DNA of 64,000 nt from the NCBI GenBank assembly GCA_023974075.1, contig CM043797.1, forward strand, positions 62,001 to 126,000. Reading direction: 5' to 3'. Each line of letters begins with the position of its first letter. Position 1 is the first letter of the stretch. Below, in pieces: positions 44,567 through 56,226 of the stretch. This DNA is from Chaenocephalus aceratus (Eukaryota; Chordata; Actinopteri; Perciformes; Channichthyidae). The position numbers and the translations under genes were made by a program. The notes below the pieces were generated by a model that was not told the DNA's origin, did not search any database, and saw only the letters and a list, made by a program, of their open reading frames with translations.

Positions 44567-45250
44567 ATCTACGTGTGTGTGTGGAGCTTGTCCCAATGGA
44601 ATCTGTAAAAGACCTTAAATGAGAGGGGGATCTAAAATGGCCAATGTAAAAGTGAATCCAGTTCTATTAGTAAAAGCCGTGCATAAAAGTGTAAGTGCAG
44701 TTAAAACAAGTGCAATGATACAAATATAAATAATTAAAACTTCTCCCCAGTAATATAAATTTAAAAAAGTAAGGGAGTGTTAAAATTAACTAATAATAAT
44801 AAAATAAAGGAAGGCACACCGGGTTAGTAAAATCGTATAAAATGAACTGGATGTCACCAAAAAACAGAAACCATTAAAATCGAGGTCGGGAAGTTTAAAA
44901 GATTCCAAAGGGTGGCCGTTTTTATTAAAAGGGTGGCAGGCAGGTGAAGAGTTCCTCCCTGCGGGCGGTTTCCCGGCCTCCAGGTAATAAAATAATTTAA
45001 AATAAATATAAATAAACAAATAAAAGCGTCCCTCCTCATGTGGCTTTGATAATTTTCAGATAATAAAAACATACACTAAATACATTTAAAATTATAAAAC
45101 ATGTAAGAAGTAATAAAAACATAAATATGAACACCATTATGATAAATAAGATAGTGCTAAAACATGCGATAAAAATGTAGCACACCAATAAAAAAAGTCC
45201 AGATGAGGAGGATCTATAAATAATTAATAAAAAATAAATATAAGTGCTAA
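44073..45250. other. Spacer with a hairpin and a (TG)n run
   Basis: A perfect 11-bp-arm hairpin lies at 44272-44296 (loop GGA) and (TG)n at 44514-44565. The remainder is AT-rich with TAAAA-rich stretches; no gene seen. Confidence 0.7.
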
Positions 45251-48200
45251 AATTTTATTTACAGCACACATGTTCCTATAAGTTATGCCCTTAATGTGGC
45301 TTTTTAGGATAATCCCGTCAGCGTTTTCCTCTTAATAATGCCTTTTTAGTATGGCTTTCTAGGATAAATAGCGTGAGTGTTCCTATAAGTATTGCCTTTA
45401 ATGTGGCTTCTCAGGAAAATCATGTGAGAGTTATTATTAAAGCATGGAGGCGAATCGGTTAAGTTTAGGATTTGAGAAGGCAGTGTGTATTTGGAAGAAT
45501 ACAGACCTCCACACGTCACTATGGAGTCCCAGAACTGAGAGTTCAAACACCATGGATTTGTGACCAAGAGGTACTGGCCAGTTAGGTAAAACATTATGGA
45601 TCTGACTGCTGTAAGCAGAAGGATCGATGTGCACGCCATCGTTGGCCACCCTCCAGGTGTAGTCCTCTCTCATTCAGGCTCCTATCGTAACTATGTCACG
45701 TCTAAAAATTATATCAGAAGACACATCACGTTTGTGCTTTAAGTATCTACCATATTTGAAAAATTGACACCTCTTCAGTAGAAAACCTAGGAATCCTCGA
45801 TTGTTTCTGCCCATTACGTCTATACAATCTCATCATAGGAGTGGCCCTGCTTGGTTGATCAAATCGAGCAGTGTGTCTCATAAAAATTATGTAGCTGTAT
45901 TAACAGACTTAAGAATGCCGGAGAAGCAGGCAATAGGCCAGAGTGTGCCAGATAAGGCCTCAATATTCTTTTTATATAGGATCAGGTGAGTATTTTTAAG
46001 AGAGTTATGTTTAGAGGACAGATGATCCTTCCAGAGTGAGTCTGAGACCGCATATGCCCTCCTTATTATAGGGGCAGGGGTCGTCATATGCCCTCCTGTT
46101 TATAGGGGCAGGGATCGTTATTGCGTTTTATCCCGTGAAAAATGGAACAGACTTCAGACTGCAGGAGGAGAAGGTCGGAGTGTGCCAGATCAGGCCTCAA
46201 CACTATCTTTATATAGGATCAGGTAAGTATTATTAAGAGGAAGTTATGTTTAGAGGCCAAATGATTCTTCCAGAATGAGCCTGAGACAGCATATGCCCTC
46301 CCATATATAGGGGCAGGGGATGTTGTTGCGTGTTTGCCCGTGACAAGTGGAGTTCCAGTGTGCCTCCCAAATGCAGTAACCTGACCCTTTGACCTCAAAA
46401 TGCTTATTTTATTTCCAGCACACATGTTCCTATCAATTATGCCCTTAATATGGCTCCTTAGGATAATCCCGTCAGCGTTTTCCTCTCAATAATGCCTTTT
46501 AGTGTGGCTTTTCAGGATAAACAGCGTGAGTGTTCCTTAAAGTATTGCCTTTAGGTGGCTTTTAGGAAAATCATGTGAGAGTTATTATTAAAGCATGGAG
46601 GCGAATGGGTTAAGTTTAGGATTTGAGAAGGCAGTGTGTATTTGGAAGAATGCAGACCTCCACACGTCACTATGGAGTCCCAGAACTGAGAGTTCAACAC
46701 ACCATGGATACGTGACCAGAGGGTACTGGCCAGTTAGGTAAAACATTATTGATCTGACTGCTGTAAGCAGAAGGATCGATGCGCGCGCCATCGTTGGCCA
46801 CCCTCCAGGTGTAGTCCTCTCTCATTCAGGCTCCTTCGTGACTATATCACGTCTAAAAAATTATATCAAAGACACATCACGTTTGTGCTTTAAGTATCTT
46901 CCATATTGAAAAATTGACACCTCTTCAGTAGAAAACCTAGGAATCCTCGATTGTTTTCTGCCCATTACGTCTATACAATCTCATCATAGGAGTGGCCCTG
47001 CTTGGTTGATCAAATCCAGCAGTGTGTCTCATAAAAATTATTTCGCTGTATGAACAGACTTAAGACTGCCGGAGAAGCAGGCTACAGGCCAGAGTGTGCC
47101 AAATAAGGCCTCAATACTCTTTTTATATAGGATCAGGTGAGTATTTTTTAGAGAAGGTTATGTTTAGAGGACAGATGATCTTCCAGAGTGAGCCTGAGAC
47201 CGCCTGTGCCCTCCTTTATATAGGGGCAGCAGGGGTCGTTGTTACGTTTTATCCCGTGAAAAGTGGAACGACTTCAGACTGCAGGAGGAGGAGGTCGGAG
47301 TGTGCCAGATAAGGCCTCTACACTATCTTATATAGGATCAGGTAAGTATTATTAAAAGAAGGTTATGTTTAGAGGACAAATTATTCTTCCAGAATGAGCC
47401 TGAGACAGTATATGCCCTCCTGTGTATAGGGGCAGGGGATGTTGTTGCGTGTTTGCCCGTGACAAGTGGAGTTCCAGTGTGCCTCCCAATGCAGTAACCT
47501 GACCCTTTGACCTCAAAATGCTTATTTTATTTCCAGCACACATGTTCCTATCAATTATGCCCTTAATATGGCTCCTTAGGATAATCCCGTCAGCGTTTTC
47601 CTCTCAATAATGCCTTTTTAGTGTGGCTTTCAGGATAAACAGCGTGAGTGTTCCTTAAAGTATTGCCTTTAGGGTGGCTTTTAGGAAAAATCATGTGAGA
47701 GTTATTATTAAAGCATGGAGGCGAATTGGTTAAGTTTAGGATTTAAGAAGGCAGTGTGTATTTGGAAGAATGCAGACCTCCACACGTCACTATGGAGTCC
47801 CAGAACTGAGAGTTCAAACACCATGGATTCTGTGACCAAGAGGTACTGGCCAGTTAGGTAAAACATTATGGATCTGACTGCTGTAAGCAGAAGGATCGAT
47901 GCGCACGCCATCGTTGGCCACCCTCCAGTGTAGTCCTCTCTCATTCAGGCTCCTATCGTAACTATGTCACGGTCTAAAAAATTATATCAGAAGACACATC
48001 ACGTTGTGCTTTAAGTATCTACCATATTTGAAAAATTGACACCTCTTCAGTAGAAAACCTAGGAATCCTCGATTGTTTCTGCCCATTACGTCTATACAAT
48101 CTCATCATAGGAGTGGCCCTGCTTGGTTGATCAAATCCAGCAGTGTGTCTCATAAAAATTATGTCGCTGTATGAACAGACTTAAGACTGCCGGAGAAGGC

Positions 48201-51200
48201 AGGCAATAGGCCAGAGTGTGCCAGATAAGGCCTCAATATTCTTTTTATATAGGATCAGGTGAGTATTTTTAAGAGAGGTTATGTTTAGAGGACAGATGAT
48301 CCTTCCAGAGTGAGCCTGAGACCGCATATACACTCTTATTTATAGGGGCAGGGGTCGTGGCCTCGCAAAGCCTCCGTATATTCCCTTCTGTTTCGTGTCT
48401 CCGTGAAAAATGGAGTTCCAGTGTGGCCTCCCAATGCAGTAACCTGACCCTTTGACCTCAAAATGCTTATTTTATTTACAGCACACATGTTCCTATAAGT
48501 TATGCCCTTAATGTGGCTTTTTAGGATAATCCCGTCAGCGTTTTCCTCTTAATAATGCCTTTTTAGTATGGCTTTCTAGGATAAATAGCGTGAGTGTTCC
48601 TATAAGTATTGCCTTTAATGTGGCTTCTCAGGAAAATCATGTGAGAGTATTATTAAAGCATGGAGGCGAATCGGTTAAGTTTAGGATTTGAGAAGGCAGT
48701 GTGTATTTGGAAGAATACAGACCTCCACACGTCACTATGGGAGTCCCAGAACTGAGAGTTCAAACACCATGGATTTGTGACCAAGAGGTACTGGCCAGTT
48801 AGGTAAAACATTATGGATCTGACTGCTGTAAGCAGAAGGATCGATGCGCACGCCATCGTTGGCCACCCTCCAGGTGTAGTCCTCTCTCATTCAGGCTCCT
48901 ATCGTAACTATGTCACGTCTAAAAAATTATATCAGAAGACACATCACGTTTGTGCTTTAAGTATCTACCATATTTGAAAAATTGACACCTCTTCAGTAGA
49001 AAACCTAGGAATCCTCGATTGTTTCTGCCCATTACGTCTATACAATCTCATCATAGGAGTGGCCCTGCTTGGTTGATCAAATCCAGCAGTGTGTCTCATA
49101 AAAATTATGTAGCTGTATGAACAGACTTAAGAATGCCGGAGAAGCAGGCAATAGGCCAGAGTGTGCCAGATAAGGCCTCAATATTCTTTTTATATAGGAT
49201 CAGGTGAGTATTTTTAAGAGAGTTATGTTTAGAGGACAGATGATCCTTCCAGAGTGAGCCTGAGACCGCATATACACTCTTATTTATAGGGGCAGGGGTC
49301 GTGGCCTCGCAAAGCCTCCGTATATTCCCTTCTGTTTCGTGTCTCCCGTGAAAAAATGGAGTTCCAGTGTGCCTCCCAATGCAGTAACCTGACCCTTTGA
49401 CCTCAAAATGCTTATTTTATTTACAGCACACATGTTCCTATAAGTTATGCCCTTAATGTGGCTTTTTAGGATAATCCCGTCAGCGTTTTCCTCTTAATAA
49501 TGCCTTTTTAGTATGGCTTTCTAGGATAAATAGCGTGAGTGTTCCTATAAGTATTGCCTTTAATGTGGCTTCTCAGGAAATCATGTGAGAGTTATTATTA
49601 AAGCATGGAGGCGAATCGGTTAAGTTTAGGATTTGAGAAGGCAGTGTGTATTTGGAAGAATACAGACCTCCACACGTCACTATGGAGTCCCAGAACTGAG
49701 AGTTCAAACACCATGGATTTGTGACCAAGAGGTACTGGCCAGTTAGGTAAAACATTATGGATCTGACTGCTGTAAGCAGAAGGATCGATGCGCACGCCAT
49801 CATTGGCCACCCTCCAGGTGTAGTCCTCTCTCATTCAGGCTCCTTTCGTAACTATGTCACGTCTAAAAAATTATATCAGAAGACACATCACGTTTGTGCT
49901 TTAAGTATCTACCATATTTGAAAAATTGACACCTCTTCAGTAGAAAACCTAGGAATCCTCGATTGTTTCTGCCCATTACGTCTATACAATCTCATCATAG
50001 GAGTGGCCCTGCTTGGTTGATCAAATCCAGCAGTGTGTCTCATAAAAATTATGTAGCTGTATGAACAGACTTAAGAATGCCGGAGAAGCAGGCAATAGGC
50101 CAGAGTGTGCCAGATAAGGCCTCAATATTCTTTTTATATAGGATCAGGTGAGTATTTTTAAGAGAGTTATGTTTAGAGGACAGATGATCCTTCCAGAGTG
50201 AGCCTGAGACCGCATATACACTCTTATTTATAGGGGCAGGGGTCGTGGCCTCGCAAAGCCTCCGTATATTCCCTTCTGTTTCGTGTCTCCCGTGAAAAAT
50301 GGAGTTCCAGTGTGCCTCCCAATGCAGTAACCTGACCCTTTGACCTCAAAATGCTTATTTTATTTACAGCACACATGTTCCTATAAGTTATGCCCTTAAT
50401 GTGGCTTTTTAGGATATCCCGTCAGCGTTTTCCTCTTAATAATGCCTTTTTAGTATGGCTTTCTAGAATAAATAGCGTGAGTGTTCCTATAAGTATTGCC
50501 TTTAATGTGGCTTCTCAGGAAAATCATGTGAGAGTTATTATTAAAGCATGGAGGCGAATCGGTTAAGTTTAGGATTTGAGAAGGCAGTGTGTATTTGGAA
50601 GAATACAGACCTCCACACGTCACTATGGAGTCCCAGAACTGAGAGTTCAAACACCATGGATTTGTGACCAAGAGGTACTGGCCAGTTAGGTAAAACATTA
50701 TGGATCTGACTGCTGTAAGCAGAAGGATCGATGCGCACGCCATCATTGGCCACCCTCCAGGTGTAGTCCTCTCTCATTCAGGCTCCTTTCGTAACTATGT
50801 CACGTCTAAAAAATTATATCAGAAGACACATCACGTTTGTGCTTTAAGTATCTACCATATTTGAAAAATGACACCTCTTCAGTAGAAAACCTAGGAATCC
50901 TCGATTGTTTCTGCCCATTACGTCTATACAATCTCATCATAGGAGTGGCCCTGCTTGGTTGATCAAATCCAGCAGTGTGTCTCATAAAAATTATGTAGCT
51001 GTATGAACAGACTTAAGAATGCCGGAAGAAGCAGGCAATAGGCCAGAGTGTGCCAGATAAGGCCTCAATATTCTTTTTATATAGGATCAGGTGAGTATTT
51101 TTAAGAGAGTTATGTTTAGAGGACAGATGATCCTTCCAGAGTGAGCCTGAGACCGCATATACACTCTTATTTATAGGGGCAGGGGTCGTGGCCTCGCAAA

Positions 51201-51627
51201 GCCTCCGTATATTCCCTTCTGTTTCGTGTCTCCGTGAAAAATGGAGTTCCAGTGTGCCTCCCAATGCAGTAACCTGACCCTTTGACCTCAAAATGCTTAT
51301 TTTATTTACAGCACACATGTTCCTATCAATTATGCCCTTAATATGGCTCCTTAGGATAATCCCGTCAGCGTTTTCCTCTCAATAATGCCTTTTTAGTGTG
51401 GCTTTTCAGGATAAACAGCGTGAGTGTTCCTTAAAGTATTGCCTTTAGGGTGGCTTTTTAGGAAATCATGTGAGAGTTATTATTAAAGCATGGAGGCGAA
51501 TTGGTTAAGTTTAGGATTTAAGAAGGCAGTGTGTATTTGGAAGAATGCAGACCTCCACACGTCACTATGGAGTCCCAGAACTGAGAGTTCACACACCATG
51601 GATACGTGACCAAGAGGTACTGGCCAG
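45251..51627. repeat. Large satellite array, ~943-bp unit, six full units plus a partial one
   Basis: The marker AGCATGGAGGCGAAT recurs at 45441, 46592, 47712, 48657, 49602, 50545 and 51487, giving periods of 1151, 1120, 945, 945, 943 and 942. The two long units carry an extra ~200-bp segment that is a diverged copy of the unit's own end (GGATCAGGTAAGTATTATTA versus GGATCAGGTGAGTATTTTTA). The last unit stops at CCAGTTAGG, where others continue TAAAAC, and telomeric repeats begin. No convincing coding frame. Confidence 0.95.
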
Positions 51628-51686
51628 TTAGGGTTAGGGTTAGGGTTAGGGTTAGGGTTAGGGTTAGGGTTAGGGTTAGGGTTAGG
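51628..51686. repeat. Interstitial telomeric repeat (TTAGGG)9 plus TTAGG
   Basis: Nine perfect hexamers (51628-51681) and a partial one sit exactly between the satellite and the 3' end of a Penelope-like element. The G-rich strand is the plus strand, so the original chromosome end, if this was one, faced right. Confidence 0.97.
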
Positions 51687-51770
51687 CGTTAGACATGTTT
51701 GAATCCTGTCACCGTAAAACGGCAGCAGGATCGAATGCACTCTCCATCTTTGTCAGACATGCAGGCATGT

Positions 51771-53975
51771 TCACTTCTCATTCAGGCCCCTGGGATACAC
51801 TGTGTCAAATCTGGCTATCCACTGTCTCTCACATCTACGTCTCTGGGCCACAGACCATCTGGAGTTCGATTCCAGGACCGCTGCTTGAACGGATTGCCAT
51901 TCATGGAGCAGGAAGTGAGTAACTAATGGAGTAAGTATGTTTTTTCTTCTCAAAATGTTATATCTATGTTGCGTGAATCGTACCGAAATAGTATTACCTG
52001 TTTCCCCCACATATTGTAGTCCACATCGTTTACATGTAATAAGGTATACACAGTTTTTGGATTGTAGGCTGCCCAGATCCTGTGTTTTGTAGACAGTATT
52101 GTTGTACCTGCTGCGCAACCAGACCTGTTGACGAAAAAAGTCCCCGTGACCTTTGGATTTTGGGGCCAACATGGGTTGCAACCTTGCTTTAACCAGGTAA
52201 GACTGCAGGTTTCTGTTCTTTCTAAACGCTGCAATAATACTGTGGTCCCGTAATATGTCAGTGTTTCCCATAATGTTTTTAAAGTTGGATTTCATTACTC
52301 TGACAAGTCCAACTGCTGACTGGGAATATGTAGTCACAAATGGCAATTTGGAGGAGATCAAAATGGGTTTCGTCTGTTTAAATCTTCCAAAGCATGTTCT
52401 AAGGAAGGAACGAGTATAACCCCTACAGGTCAATGCACCAAAAAGAGTTTTGGTGGCCATTTTAAAATCATCTATGCTGCTGCATATCCTATAGAATCTC
52501 AAAAGCTGTGACTTAACCAATCCCGCATACGTGTGCTGCGGATGGTGGCTTGTTTTGTGGAGCAGGGCGTGGGTGTCTGTCTCTTTAAAAAATACTTTAA
52601 TGTCCAATTTGTGTGTTTTCTTGAAGTTAATTCCTTTGAATGTGGTGGTGTCTAGGAAATCCACTGAGGTGCAGCTGGTGACGGATTTTAGTGAGATGGA
52701 TTTGTTGTGGTTATTCAGAGTGATAACAAATGAGTCAAAATCCTCCTTTGAGTGAGACCACACACCCCAGATGTCATCCAGATATCTGAAATAATAAGTG
52801 GGAGTCTTTTGGCAGGAGGACAGGGCAGATGTTTCCCACTGTGCCATAAAAATGTTCGCATAGGCCGGGGCAAACTTCTTCCCCATAGCCGTACCTTTAG
52901 TTTGCAGGAAGAACTCTCCATTAAATTCAAAATCGTTACGTGTCAAATTAATCTCTAATAATTGTAGTAATTCCTTATCTGGTCTCTTTTTGTTAGGGTT
53001 TTTCCAGAAAATATTTTGTATGGCTTGTATGCCTTCTTGGATGTCAATATTTGTGTATAAGCTATCAACGTCCATCGTGAATAAAATGGCGTCCTGAGGT
53101 ATAATGAGTTGTTTAATTCTACTTACAAAGTCGTATGTGTCCTTTAAATAGCTTGTGTGGGTGATGGAAAGAGGATTGAGGTAAAAATCAATAAACTCTG
53201 CTGTGCGGTAGGTCTCGCTGCTACAATCTGATATTATGGGTCTGCCAGGAGGAATTTCATGAGGTAAGGACCATTTATGTCTTTCTTTGTGTATTTTCGG
53301 CAGCATATAAAATAGTCTGGCCCTAGGTTCAGAGGTGCTCGATAAAAACTTGAGTTGTTTAGCATTTATGAATTTTTTGTCATATAGTGTTTGTAAAATC
53401 TTGTCAACTAATTTAATTGTGTCCAGATAAATCGGTTTGTCCAATTTAGAATAGTAATTAGTGTCCAATAATTGTCTATATCCCTCCCATAGATACTGGT
53501 CACGGTCCATAACAACAACTACACTACCCTTATCGGCTGGCTTAATAATGATATTTTTATTATTACTAAGTTCCTTCAGTGCTGCGGCCTCCTCTGGACT
53601 GAGGTTTGGTTGGAGCCGATGCATCTGGAAGCTGCTATCAAAATGATTGATATCAGCCGCGATGAGAGTAGTGAGTTCCAACGGAAGTGTGACAGCGGGG
53701 GGAACCCAGTTCGATTTGGGAGTAAACGGAGGTGGGACAGAATCTTTTTTGTGTTGAAAATATATAGCTAGTTTCAATCTCCTGTGGTACTGTTGCAAAT
53801 CCCATCGGCCTTGCTCGATAATATTTTTGTTGCTACCTTTTGTAGGGATGAAATTTAAACCTCTGTTTAATAGAGTGATCTGCGGGTGAGTCAATGTGGC
53901 GTGTTTGGCTAATATTAAAACGTTTTTATTCCCCTCCTGTACAGGCAGATTTGAGGGGACATTTAGTTTACCTGC
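51771..53975 (-). CDS. Penelope-like ORF2: reverse transcriptase + GIY-YIG endonuclease
   Basis: RT blocks in order: ARLFYMLPKIHK, GRPIISDCSSETYRTAEFID, ILFTMDVDSLYTNI, GTAMGKKFAPAYANIFMAQW and the catalytic YLDD in FRYLDDIWGVW. The C-terminus holds VYLITCKRCGLQYVGET and SVRFTQHR, the GIY-YIG nuclease with the CX2C pair found in Penelope/Neptune-type elements. No ATG opens this frame: the 707-codon stretch begins at TTG 53894 and is open up to 53975, overlapping the end of ORF1 in the -1 frame. Translation by frameshifting or reinitiation is therefore likely. The frame is intact to its stop at 51771-51773. Confidence 0.92.
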   Translation of the reverse strand, partial: AGKLNVPSNLPVQEGNKNVLILAKHATLTHPQITLLNRGLNFIPTKGSNKNIIEQGRWDLQQYHRRLKLAIYFQHKKDSVPPPFTPKSNWVPPAVTLPLELTTLIAADINHFDSSFQMHRLQPNLSPEEAAALKELSNNKNIIIKPADKGSVVVVMDRDQYLWEGYRQLLDTNYYSKLDKPIYLDTIKLVDKILQTLYDKKFINAKQLKFLSSTSEPRARLFYMLPKIHKERHKWSLPHEIPPGRPIISDCSSETYRTAEFIDFYLNPLSITHTSYLKDTYDFVSRIKQLIIPQDAILFTMDVDSLYTNIDIQEGIQAIQNIFWKNPNKKRPDKELLQLLEINLTRNDFEFNGEFFLQTKGTAMGKKFAPAYANIFMAQWETSALSSCQKTPTYYFRYLDDIWGVWSHSKEDFDSFVITLNNHNKSISLKSVTSCTSVDFLDTTTFKGINFKKTHKLDIKVFFKETDTHALLHKTSHHPQHTYAGLVKSQLLRFYRICSSIDDFKMATKTLFGALTCRGYTRSFLRTCFGRFKQTKPILISSKLPFVTTYSQSAVGLVRVMKSNFKNIMGNTDILRDHSIIAAFRKNRNLQSYLVKARLQPMLAPKSKGHGDFFRQQVWLRSRYNNTVYKTQDLGSLQSKNCVYLITCKRCGLQYVGETGNTISVRFTQHRYNILRRKNILTPLVTHFLLHEWQSVQAAVLESNSRWSVAQRRRCERQWIARFDTVYPRGLNEK

Positions 53976-56035
53976 TCACACCAGTGTTGAAGCATGAGTT
54001 TTGCGGTGGATTTAGTCCAATGGACATTATCCTTTTCGGTCACAAATGACCCACTTGGCAGCTTTGGAATGTGCTTTTGATGCTGTGTGATGTATTCATT
54101 TAAGTGGACCAAATGTTTTTGTTCCTCATGCAGTAGAGAGGGTGAGTAATTAATTACAGGTATCCAGATTGCTGCCTGTGGAAACCTCAATTTAGCAGCT
54201 CGGACTGCTGCCTGCAGCTGTTTCACGGTGGTCTGCTTGACTTTATTTGATCTGTTATTTAGTCCAAATGACAAGATCAGCTTCTCTACTACAGTAGAAT
54301 AAGTGGCCTTTTTGATGATGGCCTCTGCATGTCTGAAAGTAGCCCCCGGGTAACTGTCAATTTGCAGATCATTGATGGTGAATGGTGGGAGACGTGCTAA
54401 ATTAGAGTCCCCTATTATTAGCCATTTTTTTCCAACACTCAAACTCCAGTCCTGTAATTTTTTTACTGTGTTGAGGTGTTTTTTAGGTCTGCGTGTTGGT
54501 ATCATTGGCTCAGGTAGTGTGGGTCGTAACTGTTGCACTGTGTTAATTTGCAGTTGACTCTGGACTGCTGCGCCGATGCTGCGTGTTCCCACTGGGGACC
54601 GAGAAAGGACGGGACAACTAGGCTGCTGATGGGGCGCTGCTGGTTCCAGAGTGTTCTCCAATTCCTCCAGCGACAGATCGAAGATGGAATTCTCTTCCGT
54701 GACCACACATGGGTTGAGAGGAGGAGGAGGAACGTGAGCAGGAGGTTGAGGTGTCTTAACGACTGCACGCGTGTTCCTCGGTGTCAACCTAGGAAACTGT
54801 CTCGTCCTCTGTGATTTAGGAGCAGGTGAGGTAAGTACCGTGCTGGGGGGAGTGAGGTACTCTGTTTCCACCTCCACTAGAGGCGGACAGTCCACCCCTG
54901 GGTCCGTCACAGTGGCAGCAGTGCTCAAAGTCACTGTGGGTGATGTGTGAGGTGCCGGGGTCTGTGAAGGGGACCCAATGTGTGCAGGTGGAGCATGTAT
55001 TTGTGCCACAATTGTGTTTTCAGTAGGACACACAGCCGTGTGCCCTACACTCTGCTCTGGCTGTGCAGGTGTGGCCACTGTTCGGTCAACAATCTCCGAC
55101 GTCAACAGGGCCGCAGTCTGTACCAGTGTTTCATCCTGTAAGCGGCGTCCCAGGTTTCTCCTGGCCCAGGACGAAGCCACGTCCAGTGGATTCTGCCAAT
55201 GGTGAGTAGACAATGTATTTAATTTGGTTATCTGAGCCTCCATCTCATCTGTGTAGTGATCACGTAGGATCAACATGGTTGTAAAAGACCAATTTTTTGC
55301 ATTTCCCTCAATCAGGGCCTGGGTGTTGGGGCGAGGAGACGCCGGCTTGATGACGGTGGACAGGTGTTCGGTCATTCTGGCTATGTTAGGTGGAGGATCT
55401 TCTGCCGACACGTTTTTGAGATGATGGATAGTTTTAATGATGGTGTGGATGCAGTGTGCTTTCAATAAGAAGTCTGGATCCTCTGACCGTTCTTTTTTGT
55501 CCTGATGACTGTTAATGTATGTGGGGTAAGTCTTGTGTTTGTACGGTGTGTTGTACTGTTTTTTCTCATGATGACTGTTTTTGTGTGTGGGGTACTTATT
55601 GTATGTGTACTGTGTGTTGAAGCGTGTGTTGTTATAGTTCTCTTTGGTAGCCCTCACACGGTTATATCTGTCCTTCTCATTTTGGTTTTCAGTAGGAAAC
55701 CGGGGTTCAAAAAATTGTGGCTTGTAGCCTGGCTCTTTGTAGCGTTGTCGGGAGCTAGTGTCCCCGTCTGTTCGTGGACCAGCCCTTGTGATCGAGGCGT
55801 AGGACTGCTGTTGGTAATCAGAACGCTGGTTGTAAGACCGCTGGCGGTCATTAAACCGTTGGCCGTTAGGGAGCTGGCGGCCATTAGATCTCTGTCTGTT
55901 GTAATACTGGCGGTCATCTGGCTGGTAGTTGCGATTTCGGGAGTAATTTTCCTGTGGTTCATTGAAGCCGCGACGTTTATCCCGACCACGTCGGTAATCA
56001 ACCACAGTCCAATCTCCGTTATCACCACAACTCAT
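53963..56035 (-). CDS. Penelope-like ORF1 with C-terminal SGNH-hydrolase-like domain (690 aa)
   Basis: ATG at 56033-56035 (the open frame extends further but without ATG). Residues about 10-190 are rich in Arg, Asn, Gln and Tyr (DRQYYNRQRSNGRQ), suggesting RNA binding; then comes a helical region (about 200-320), a Pro/Thr-rich linker, and about 540-690 an SGNH-like domain. Block I is LIIGDSNLARLP with the candidate nucleophile Ser, a Gly in DSYPGATF, Asn in LILSFGLNNRS, and the Asp-His pair in KDNVHWT. Esterase-like ORF1 domains are known in CR1-type LINEs. The stop TAA lies 2 codons after GAG CAG. Confidence 0.85.
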   Translation of the reverse strand: MSCGDNGDWTVVDYRRGRDKRRGFNEPQENYSRNRNYQPDDRQYYNRQRSNGRQLPNGQRFNDRQRSYNQRSDYQQQSYASITRAGPRTDGDTSSRQRYKEPGYKPQFFEPRFPTENQNEKDRYNRVRATKENYNNTRFNTQYTYNKYPTHKNSHHEKKQYNTPYKHKTYPTYINSHQDKKERSEDPDFLLKAHCIHTIIKTIHHLKNVSAEDPPPNIARMTEHLSTVIKPASPRPNTQALIEGNAKNWSFTTMLILRDHYTDEMEAQITKLNTLSTHHWQNPLDVASSWARRNLGRRLQDETLVQTAALLTSEIVDRTVATPAQPEQSVGHTAVCPTENTIVAQIHAPPAHIGSPSQTPAPHTSPTVTLSTAATVTDPGVDCPPLVEVETEYLTPPSTVLTSPAPKSQRTRQFPRLTPRNTRAVVKTPQPPAHVPPPPLNPCVVTEENSIFDLSLEELENTLEPAAPHQQPSCPVLSRSPVGTRSIGAAVQSQLQINTVQQLRPTLPEPMIPTRRPKKHLNTVKKLQDWSLSVGKKWLIIGDSNLARLPPFTINDLQIDSYPGATFRHAEAIIKKATYSTVVEKLILSFGLNNRSNKVKQTTVKQLQAAVRAAKLRFPQAAIWIPVINYSPSLLHEEQKHLVHLNEYITQHQKHIPKLPSGSFVTEKDNVHWTKSTAKLMLQHWCEQVN
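53966..53975 (-). promoter_or_regulatory. Candidate -1 frameshift window at the ORF1/ORF2 overlap
   Basis: The ORF2 frame opens after a TGA at 53976-53978 and ORF1 stops at 53963-53965, leaving a short overlap. GGTAAAC immediately precedes the ORF1 stop; the A-site codon AAC can re-pair one base back, but the P-site does not fit the ideal X XXY YYZ rule. Identical in copy 2. Confidence 0.3.
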
Positions 56036-56226
56036 GACCAGAAATGTGTTGGGCCAGTAATATACACTGATGGCTTGCCTTGAAAGCAAAGACAAATCTT
56101 ATTTTTGGTATTTTTAAAGTGTTTTTATGTTTTTTTTCCTTTTTTCCGGAACTGATTAAAAAATAAAAAAATGAAAATATAAAATAATAAAATAAAATGT
56201 GATCGTTTAGGAATAAAACTTATTAG

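Noticed and set aside
45437..50777. Recurring 67-98-codon minus-strand frames in the 943-bp satellite
   Set aside because: They repeat only because the satellite repeats, lengths change with indels between units, and no domain or splice signals are seen.
51483..51740. Minus-strand frame with Pro-Asn repeats
   Set aside because: A read-through of the TTAGGG repeats (CCCTAA translated), not a gene.
54372..55205. Plus-strand frames opposite Penelope ORF1
   Set aside because: Antisense shadows of a long coding frame; no domains, and identical in both element copies only because the element is duplicated.
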